Below, piece after piece: positions 1 through 4,623 of a stretch of DNA of 5,420 bases. The position numbers and the translations under genes are program-made. This stretch comes from CAZBZG01 sp964496245 (GTDB lineage Bacteria; Planctomycetota; SZUA-567), in assembly GCA_964496245.1 (NCBI GenBank), contig CAZBZG010000307.1:1-5420 (forward strand), written 5' to 3'. Below the pieces are notes generated by a model. It made no database searches and was not told the origin of the DNA. It saw only the letters and a program-made list of their open reading frames with translations. Position 1 is the first letter of the stretch, and every line of letters starts with the position of its first letter.

Positions 1-1231
1 CGATGGAGTCGAGCGTGATGCGGAGGTTGTCCTCGCTTTCGCGCGTCAGGGCCTCGGCCCGGCGGTAGCGGAGCAGGCCGTACGTGAGCCCGACCAGCGC
101 GAGCAGGAGCAGGACAAAGGCGAGGATCGTGTTCCAGATGAGTATCTTGTGCGCTTCGTAGAGGCTGAAGGAGCGGTTGATGACGAGGGCCCCGGACGGC
201 AGGGCGGCCGGATCGATGCCCCAGCGCTCGAGGGCCTTGGCATCGAACTGCGGGGGGCATGTGCTTTTCGGACTCGGCGGAATGTCGGAAGCCCGTTCGC
301 CTTCGAGGATCTGGATCACGAGATCGGCGGCTGCCTTGCCCTGCACGTGGCCGTCGAGCATGTGCCCGCCCAGAACGCCCTGTCCCAGCGCAAAGGCGTA
401 GAGGTGATAGACGGGGACGTGGCTGGCGTCGGCCACGAGGCGGGCGGCCTCCTGGTGGCGGTAGAAGGTGCCGTCGCGGTCGCGGTTGTAGTAGGCCATG
501 AGCGTGATCGTGCCGGACTGCGCGGCCGCGAGGTGTTCGAGGATCTGGGGCATGTCCAGGTGGTCGAGGTAGGTAAACCGGACGCGGTCGGCCAGGGGCT
601 TGAGGGCTTGCTGCAGATCGCTCTTGGTGCCCTGTCCGCTCGGGGTGCTGTCGATGACGACGAGCACCTCGTCGGTCGAGGGATGGAGCGCGAGCGCGGT
701 CCGGACCGTGGCCAGCGGGGCCACGGTCTCGGCGATCCCCGTGGTGTTCGCGGGCAGCGGCCCTTCGAGCTCGGCGTACCCGTTATAGCCTGCGAACACG
801 ATCGGCCGGCCGGGGAAGAGCGCGTCCCGGCGGCGGGAGGCGAAGTCGAAGGCCGCATTGTCGTTGGTGAGCACGACATCGGGGGCGTACCGCTCCAGCT
901 TGTAGGCGAGTTCGGCCGCGAGCGCGGGCAGACGCTCGGGGCTCGGGAAGCGCTTGCGGTCGAGATACTCGATGAGCAGACGGCAGCGCGGGTAGGCTGT
1001 GCGCAGGCGTCGGGTCTCTGCCTCGACCAGACTCGTTGTCCAGTAGTGGTCCGGATGGTAGGAATTGAGGATCAGGATCTGCGGCTCGGCGTTCGCCGGT
1101 GCCCCCGCTGCTCTGGCTTTCTCTGCGGCGGGCGCGTCTGCTGCGGCCGCGAGGACCAGGAGGAGCGCGAGTGTGAAGCCTGCATGCGCCAGCGATGCGG
1201 TTCGTGTGAGGGGTCGGTATGTGTGCGGCAT
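1..1231 (-). CDS. Sensor protein (probable histidine kinase) with ABC-type substrate-binding domain, partial, cut by left edge
   Basis: I translated this frame codon by codon: 410 residues from the ATG at 1231 to the window edge, with no stop. Residues 1-36 form a signal peptide (hydrophobic core at about 19-31, Ala-rich cleavage site near 36). Residues about 50-330 look like the ABC_sub_bind type periplasmic domain: ILILNSYHPDHYW at 52-64, then PIVFAGYNGY, VLVVIDSTPSGQGTKSDL and a late GGHMLDGHVQGKAAADL segment. One transmembrane helix spans about 365-386, followed by basic residues and ESEDNLRITLDSI, the usual entry into a PAS domain. The family normally continues into PAS, HisKA and HATPase domains, but these lie outside the window, so the kinase identity is inferred. 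A ligand would bind in the periplasm and signal inward. A GGAGG lies 10 bases before the start codon. A diguanylate cyclase or other output domain remains possible. Confidence 0.88.
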   Translation of the reverse strand, partial: MPHTYRPLTRTASLAHAGFTLALLLVLAAAADAPAAEKARAAGAPANAEPQILILNSYHPDHYWTTSLVEAETRRLRTAYPRCRLLIEYLDRKRFPSPERLPALAAELAYKLERYAPDVVLTNDNAAFDFASRRRDALFPGRPIVFAGYNGYAELEGPLPANTTGIAETVAPLATVRTALALHPSTDEVLVVIDSTPSGQGTKSDLQQALKPLADRVRFTYLDHLDMPQILEHLAAAQSGTITLMAYYNRDRDGTFYRHQEAARLVADASHVPVYHLYAFALGQGVLGGHMLDGHVQGKAAADLVIQILEGERASDIPPSPKSTCPPQFDAKALERWGIDPAALPSGALVINRSFSLYEAHKILIWNTILAFVLLLLALVGLTYGLLRYRRAEALTRESEDNLRITLDSI

Positions 1232-1344
1232 GGCCTGCCAGCCTCCGGCCCACGCGCCTGATGGCCCTGATCCACGCCCGTTCCGCAGGACGCCCGCCCG
1301 AAGGCTCGTTGCCCCCACCCGAGGCCTTGCGCAAAGGCATCTGG

Positions 1345-1373
1345 ACTGTACAACGACTGGAAAGCGTTGTCAA
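1345..1373 (-). promoter_or_regulatory. Sigma70-like promoter with internal inverted repeat, upstream of the sensor gene
   Basis: Read on the minus strand, a perfect TTGACA (1373-1368) is followed after exactly 17 bases by TACAGT (1350-1345), which matches 4 of 6 positions of TATAAT. A start site near 1338 would leave a leader of about 107 bases before the sensor ATG at 1231. The spacer also holds a perfect 6-bp inverted repeat, ACAACG (1350-1355) and CGTTGT (1365-1370), 9 bases apart. It touches both promoter boxes and is placed like a repressor operator. The boxes and repeat are seen directly; promoter activity and operator function are inferred. Confidence 0.55.
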
Positions 1374-1387
1374 GTGATAGGATACGT

Positions 1388-1408
1388 CGTGCGCTGGCTC
1401 AGCGCGTG
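1388..1408 (-). terminator. Small hairpin just after the hydrolase remnant, weak terminator candidate
   Basis: GCGCTG (1391-1396) and CAGCGC (1400-1405) form a perfect 6-bp stem with a 3-base loop. G-T wobbles and one more C-G pair can extend it to 1388 and 1408. It begins five bases beyond the hydrolase stop codon (1413-1415) in the direction of transcription, which suits a terminator. There is no T-run after it on the minus strand, so intrinsic termination is doubtful. Confidence 0.3.
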
Positions 1409-1412
1409 TCGC

Positions 1413-1820
1413 TCAATCCGCGAACCGGTACGACAGAAAGCGGAAGCCGGGCGCGTCCGCGACGGCAAACGGCACCCGCCCCTCGGCATCGGTCTGCTCT
1501 TCGCGCGTGGTTTCCTCCAGCAGGTCGGTGAGCACGATGCGCCGGCCCGCGGCAAAGCGGAGGGGCAGGGCTGCGGTGGATTCTCCGCTGGCCAGCTCGC
1601 GGAAGACGAGCAGCAGGCCTGCGTCGTCCTGCGCCCGGTGGTTCTGCAACCCCGTCCAGGACGCGCCATCGGGGCAGTGGCCGATGGGGTAGGTGATCCC
1701 GTTGCGGATGGCGTCCCGATGCTCCCTGTGGCGCTTGAGCAGCGGCCGGATGGCTGCGCGCGCGGCCTCGTCGTAGTACGCGGTCTGCTGGAAGAACGTG
1801 GGCAGGCTGTGCGACGCCAT
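1413..1820 (-). pseudogene. C-terminal remnant of a probable glycoside hydrolase (5' part missing)
   Basis: From the Met at 1820 to the TGA at 1415-1413 this frame gives about 135 residues that read like a real protein: LPTFFQQTAYYDEAARAAIR, then YPIGHCPDGASWTG, GLLLVFRELASGE, RRIVLTDLLEE and a final PGFRFLSYRFAD. The pattern (PIG..PDG.SWTG followed by LLVFRE and a beta-sandwich ending in F.L.Y) is what I remember from C-terminal domains of alpha-galactosidase/melibiase-like hydrolases in Lentisphaerae and relatives. The exact family is uncertain. The catalytic barrel is absent. The frame stays open rightward to a Met at 1955, but those 45 extra residues lie antisense to a convincing AraC domain and look like noise. 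It ends 181 bases before the sensor gene on the same strand. The 5' end given is the first plausible Met near the break, not a supported native start. The call as a remnant is fairly sure, the family less so. Confidence 0.6.
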
Positions 1821-2283
1821 GCTGGCGGATCTGGATGCGGGGTCGCGTTCGGCCATGCTTGCGGCCAATGGGCGGTTCTGGCAGCTTCTGGGGCTCTTCG
1901 GCGCGGACGCGCCGCGCGAGGCGTCAGACGTGACGCGTGGCCGGGACCGGAGCATCGCGCCCTACATGCAGGCGGCGGAGGTCTTCATCGCGAATCACTT
2001 TGCCGCGGGCATTGCGGCCAGCGACGTGGCCGCGTACGTAGGGTTCGAGCGCACCTACTTCTCCAGCCGCTTTCACAGCATGACCGGCCGCACCCTCCAA
2101 GAGGCCATCATGCAGCACCGGCTGGCCAAGGCGCGCCAGCTCCTGGCCGAGACCGATCTGACCGTGGCCGCCGTGGCCCGGGCCGTGGGCCTGGGCGGCG
2201 GGCGCGCGTTCAGCCGCTGGTTCCGCCAGCGCACCGGCGTCCCGCCCGGCGCGTGGCGGGACCGTCAGCGGGCTGAGGGGTAG
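1798..2283 (+). CDS. AraC-family transcriptional regulator, N-terminally truncated (DNA-binding domain only)
   Basis: This frame gives 161 residues carrying a complete AraC/XylS DNA-binding domain. The first helix-turn-helix is at about 72-92 (after FIANHF; ending YVGFERTYFSSRF), then TGRTLQEAIMQHRLAKARQLL at 96-116, and the second at about 121-142, closing with the family signature RAFSRWFRQRTGVPPGAWR. Residues about 9-55 resemble the linker between sensor and DNA-binding domains. The N-terminal cupin-type ligand domain, which gives most relatives 270-320 residues, is missing: an in-frame TAG lies at 1774, and upstream DNA encodes the hydrolase tail on the other strand. The GTG at 1798 has a GGAAG four bases before it that could act as a ribosome site by chance; ATG 1819 is an alternative. 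If expressed, it could bind DNA without an effector domain. Otherwise it is a dead remnant. It differs clearly from the AraC protein at 3552-4511, so it is not a local duplicate. Confidence 0.72.
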   Translation: MGRLCDAMLADLDAGSRSAMLAANGRFWQLLGLFGADAPREASDVTRGRDRSIAPYMQAAEVFIANHFAAGIAASDVAAYVGFERTYFSSRFHSMTGRTLQEAIMQHRLAKARQLLAETDLTVAAVARAVGLGGGRAFSRWFRQRTGVPPGAWRDRQRAEG

Positions 2284-2309
2284 CACGACCGGAAGATCCG
2301 CTGGCTCTC

Positions 2310-2377
2310 GCCAAGTCGCGAAGGCCGCCAGGACGAGCGGCTTCGTGGAGCTGCATGCGCGGCCTTGGCGTCTTTGC
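2310..2377. repeat. Imperfect inverted repeat, 19-bp arms with 30-base spacer
   Basis: The left arm 2310-2328 and the reverse complement of the right arm 2359-2377 agree at 16 of 19 positions, sharing a CGC-AAGGCCGC core. The arms have the GCCAAG/GCGAAGG flavour of short intergenic repeats I recall from many high-GC genomes, in which units like CGCCAAGACG recur around a loop. It starts 26 bases after the AraC remnant's stop. It may be a degenerate dispersed repeat or a transcript-end hairpin; no T-run follows it. Confidence 0.5.
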
Positions 2378-2427
2378 ATGACAGCGCTGAGAAATGGCGT
2401 TGTGCTGTTATTGAAAGCCATATTCCC

Positions 2428-2495
2428 AATGGGACGCCATGATTCGTACACGTACACAGCGAAGCGGTACGTGTACGTGTACGGAGCGTCCCGTT
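2428..2495. repeat. Long hairpin with alternating purine-pyrimidine arms between convergent genes, possible bidirectional terminator
   Basis: The inner arms are a perfect 13-bp inverted repeat, CGTACACGTACAC (2445-2457) and its complement (2471-2483), around a 13-base loop. The outer arms GGGACGC (2431-2437) and GCGTCCC (2486-2492) are a second perfect 7-bp match, extendable to 2428 and 2495 with one G-T wobble. An asymmetric bulge (7 bases on the left, 2 on the right) separates the two stems. The right inner arm with its flank (2467-2483) is a 17-base strictly alternating purine-pyrimidine run built from a 6-base GTACGT period. The structure begins 16 bases beyond the stop codon of the CPBP protease and lies between two convergent genes, a natural place for a terminator. 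Neither strand shows a clear T-run. Confidence 0.6.
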
Positions 2496-2511
2496 CGTTG
2501 GATCGTTCTCT

Positions 2512-3294
2512 CTAGGTCTGCGCGAAGTAGTGGGCTTCGGCTGTGGCCACGATGTTCATGAGACCGTGGAGCATGATGCAGAGGTATAGCGAGCGCCAGC
2601 GCCAGCGCACCACGCCCAGGCCGATGCCGAAGATCAGGATGACGAGCATGCCATACGGTTCGTACTGGATGTGCATGATCGCCCAGAGGGAGGCGCTGAG
2701 AAGGGTCGCGCCGACCGGCCCCGCGCGGCTGGCCTCCAGGCCGCGGAAGAGGAATCCGCGGAAGACCGTCTCTTCGGTCAGAGGCGCGGCCACCACCAGG
2801 GCGAGCCACAGCAGCCAGGGCACGGAAGTGTTGCGGTAGATCTCGACCACGACCGGGGGCGAGATCGGACGGCCGAGCGCATGCGTGATGTAGTCGGTCA
2901 GGGCGATGAGGCCCAGCACGCCCACGGCGGAGAAGACCAGGGTCCGCGTGTCGGGCAGGCGCAGACAGAGGTAGTCGTGGACGCATGACCCCCGCCGCAG
3001 CCAGACGAGAAGCCAGACCAGGCCGACGGCTACGGGCACGGAGGCCAGGGCGGCTGCGGCCGTGGCTGTTCCGTTGGTCGCGATCCGGTTCTGGAGTTCC
3101 TCCAGGGCAAGCTGCGGCTCCTGCGCATGCAAGCCAGCGAAGAAGACGAGCACGACCCCCGTCTGCACGGCCACGATGGCGACGAGGACGAGCACGGTGA
3201 ACCCGATCGTGGCCCAAAGCCCCCAGGGCGGGCCGGATTGAGGCGGGGGAGCGGTCTGGGCCGGTTCCTGGGGAGGCGCCTCAGAGGGCGGCAC
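2512..3294 (-). CDS. CPBP family intramembrane metalloprotease (CAAX protease-like)
   Basis: This is a complete 260-residue membrane protein with the three motifs of the CPBP/Abi family. EETVFR at 174-179 is the EExxxR motif with the catalytic glutamates. H208 in ASLWAIMHIQ is the second motif's histidine. HGLMN at 243-247 is the HxxxN motif. Members are integral membrane proteases related to Rce1, used in protein maturation, bacteriocin immunity or regulated proteolysis; the substrate here is unknown. A Pro-rich cytoplasmic-type N-terminus (1-23) is followed by about seven hydrophobic segments, near 26-55, 80-99, 118-140, 158-172, 193-208, 214-229 and 236-252. The GTG start at 3294 has GGAG six bases upstream. 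It ends with TAG at 2514-2512, facing the AraC remnant across the hairpin region. A possible 36-residue peptide gene lies 28 bases upstream on the same strand and may share its transcript. Confidence 0.93.
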   Translation of the reverse strand: MPPSEAPPQEPAQTAPPPQSGPPWGLWATIGFTVLVLVAIVAVQTGVVLVFFAGLHAQEPQLALEELQNRIATNGTATAAAALASVPVAVGLVWLLVWLRRGSCVHDYLCLRLPDTRTLVFSAVGVLGLIALTDYITHALGRPISPPVVVEIYRNTSVPWLLWLALVVAAPLTEETVFRGFLFRGLEASRAGPVGATLLSASLWAIMHIQYEPYGMLVILIFGIGLGVVRWRWRSLYLCIMLHGLMNIVATAEAHYFAQT

Positions 3295-3322
3295 GGCTGT
3301 CTCCGGAACGCACGGACGCGGT

Positions 3323-3433
3323 CTACTTGGCGCGGTCCACGCGCGCGAGCTCCTGGTCGAGGGGCGTGGGATCCTCTGCTATGCCGGCGGTTGCGAAGAA
3401 CCCGGCGCACACGAGAAGGCGTACGGTTTGCAT
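3323..3433 (-). CDS. Possible small exported peptide, 36 residues
   Basis: From the ATG at 3433 this frame encodes MQTVRLLVCAGFFATAGIAE followed by a short acidic/basic tail ending VDRAK and a TAG at 3325-3323. Residues 4-19 look like a signal peptide with an Ala-x-Ala-like end (AGIA), leaving a mature part of only about 17 residues. CAGGAG lies five bases before the ATG, a strong ribosome-binding site, so this start is preferred over the in-frame ATG at 3526, whose extra residues look random. It is 28 bases upstream of the CPBP protease gene on the same strand, which suggests joint transcription. It could instead be the 5' stub of a larger lost gene or a leader peptide. I recognise no family. 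Confidence 0.4.
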   Translation of the reverse strand: MQTVRLLVCAGFFATAGIAEDPTPLDQELARVDRAK

Positions 3434-3526
3434 GGGGGCTCCTGGGGATGGGGCGGGGCGCCCGTTGGCCATGACGCTGGCGTCTCCTGCCCGGTCGCGA
3501 GAAACGATCCCGTCCCCCGGCATCAC

Positions 3527-3555
3527 TGCATACCCGAGCGGACCGGTCCTGTCAA
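3527..3555 (-). promoter_or_regulatory. Candidate promoter for the small peptide and CPBP genes
   Basis: On the minus strand a perfect TTGACA (3555-3550) sits 17 bases before TATGCA (3532-3527), a weak -10 box with the important first TA. The -35 overlaps the stop codon of the AraC gene upstream. Transcription would start near 3520, about 87 bases before the peptide's ATG at 3433. The alternative is readthrough from the AraC gene. I saw no hairpin of note in the 118 bases between the two genes. Confidence 0.3.
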
Positions 3556-4511
3556 GGGGGCGCGTTCCATTGCGCGCGCTCCCGAAAGCCGCGCGGACTC
3601 ACCCCCATGCGCTGCGTGAACGCGCGGCTGAACTGGAAGACGTCGGCATACCCTACCTCGGCTGCGACCTCCTGGATCTGCAGGTTGGTGGTGTGGAGCA
3701 TGAGCTGGGCGGCGCCCATGCGCAATTCGATCTGGAACGCGATCGGCGAGACGTGGAAGGCTGCGCGGAAGTCGCGCGTGAGCGACCGGCGGGAGAGGCT
3801 GAAGCGCTCGGCCAGCGCATCCAGGGAGAGCGTGTCCGCGTAGTGCCCCTGGATGTAGCGCCGGCAGGCCTGGATGCGGGCATCGGTGGCGTCGGACGCG
3901 CCCGCGGGCGAGCGGTCCTCTACGAACCCGGCTTCCGCCAGGTGGACGAGGAAGTGCGTGAGCGCTGCTGCTGCGCAGGCCGGCCCCTTGCGCGCGCCTT
4001 CGTACACGGCGCGCACATCCTGCTCGAGCGTGTCATACGCCGAACCGCAGGGCAGAACCGGCCAGCTCTCAGGAGCCACGAGCGGTGTGCCCAGCAGTGC
4101 ACCGAGCAGGTCAGGCGCGGGCAGCACGAGTGGCGTGCCGGCGGGGTGGGTGACCAGGTCGAAGGTGATGGTGCTGTGCGTGCAGGCTGTGCCGCGGATC
4201 AGCACGTGATGCGGCTCGCCCGGAGAGATGCAGAAGAGACTCCGCCCGCCTACAGACCATTCCCGGCTCTTCAACAGAAAGCGGGCTTCGCCCCTGTGGA
4301 TCAGGAAGACGTGGTAGACCGCGTGCGCGTGCTGCGTGAGCGGGCGGCGGGGATGGCCGCCTGGCGCGCGGGGGATCGTGCGGTTCCAGACCACGCGCGT
4401 GACCCGCGGCCGGAACGCGCGTCCGTCCAGATGCAGGGCGCCCACCTGGTGGGCCGGCGGTGCGAGCGAGGTGGCCTGGAAGATGGGCATTGGCCTGATC
4501 TCACAAAACAT
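3552..4511 (-). CDS. AraC-family transcriptional regulator, full length
   Basis: The 319 residues match the usual size of sugar-type AraC regulators. The N-terminal half (about 30-125) looks like the cupin-type ligand domain: a His-rich strand HAHAVYHVFLIHRGEARFLL at 61-80, then SLFCISPGEPHHV at 91-103. A helical linker follows (about 155-200). The DNA-binding domain covers about 212-312, with a first HTH near 228-248 (LSLDALAERFSLSRRSLTRDF) and a second near 277-298, ending in the family signature FQFSRAFTQRMGVSPRGFRERA. It should bind a small molecule, probably a sugar, and activate transcription. It is divergent from the gene at 4624, with 112 bases between starts, and probably regulates it. 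Two starts are possible: ATG 4511, without a clear ribosome site, and ATG 4490 (Met 8), with a weak AGATCAGG just upstream. The stop is TGA at 3554-3552. Confidence 0.93.
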   Translation of the reverse strand: MFCEIRPMPIFQATSLAPPAHQVGALHLDGRAFRPRVTRVVWNRTIPRAPGGHPRRPLTQHAHAVYHVFLIHRGEARFLLKSREWSVGGRSLFCISPGEPHHVLIRGTACTHSTITFDLVTHPAGTPLVLPAPDLLGALLGTPLVAPESWPVLPCGSAYDTLEQDVRAVYEGARKGPACAAAALTHFLVHLAEAGFVEDRSPAGASDATDARIQACRRYIQGHYADTLSLDALAERFSLSRRSLTRDFRAAFHVSPIAFQIELRMGAAQLMLHTTNLQIQEVAAEVGYADVFQFSRAFTQRMGVSPRGFRERAQWNAPP

Positions 4512-4526
4512 TGGCCGTATATGCTA

Positions 4527-4554
4527 TTGTCATACCTGGATTCTACAGTACGAT
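4527..4554 (+). promoter_or_regulatory. Promoter for the right-hand gene, overlapping the AraC promoter
   Basis: TTGTCA (4527-4532, 5 of 6 matches to the -35 consensus) and TACGAT (4549-4554, 4 of 6) are 16 bases apart. The start site would be near 4561, giving a leader of about 60 bases. The -10 box of the opposing AraC promoter (4540-4545) lies inside this spacer, so the two promoters would compete for polymerase. The weak -10 and short spacer fit a promoter that needs an activator. Confidence 0.4.
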
Positions 4555-4569
4555 GACGCAGTATGCAAA
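4540..4569 (-). promoter_or_regulatory. Promoter for the full-length AraC gene
   Basis: On the minus strand TAGAAT (4545-4540) matches 5 of 6 positions of the -10 consensus. TTTGCA (4569-4564, 18-base spacing) or TTGCAT (4568-4563, 17-base spacing) serves as a weak -35. Transcription would start near 4533, leaving a leader of only 22 bases before ATG 4511 or 43 before ATG 4490. The very short leader fits the second start somewhat better. Confidence 0.45.
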
Positions 4570-4573
4570 GAAA

Positions 4574-4591
4574 CAGCCGGCCACACGGCTG
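4574..4591 (+). other. Small hairpin in the leader of the right-hand gene
   Basis: CAGCCG (4574-4579) and CGGCTG (4586-4591) are perfect 6-bp complementary arms with a 6-base loop. They lie downstream of the predicted start site and 32 bases before the ATG, too far away to cover the ribosome site at 4613-4617. It may protect the messenger, form an operator half, or be chance in GC-rich DNA. Confidence 0.3.
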
Positions 4592-4623
4592 CGGCTGACG
4601 CCTGAGAACAACGGGAGCGTACC

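Noticed and set aside
149..1261. Long plus-strand open frame of 370 codons
   Set aside because: It is antisense to the sensor gene, whose frame shows a signal peptide, family motifs and a membrane helix. The plus product is Gly/Val/Arg-rich without any domain pattern.
1821..1955. Rightward extension of the hydrolase frame to a Met at 1955
   Set aside because: The added 45 residues are low-complexity and antisense to the AraC linker and domain, so they are not native hydrolase sequence.
1065..2276. Plus-strand open frame of 403 codons
   Set aside because: It crosses the sensor promoter, lies antisense to the hydrolase tail and is out of frame with the AraC domain. Its composition is typical of a GC-rich shadow frame.
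2445..2483. Tandem GTACGT units considered as a CRISPR or satellite repeat
   Set aside because: There are only two to three 6-base units per arm and no spacers. The arrangement is one inverted repeat.
2408..3217. Second minus-strand frame of 269 codons overlapping the CPBP gene
   Set aside because: It is the same DNA in another frame, Arg/Pro-rich, while the CPBP frame carries all three family motifs.
3327..4556. Plus-strand open frame of 409 codons
   Set aside because: It mirrors the full-length AraC gene, which is unmistakable on the minus strand. The product shows no motif.
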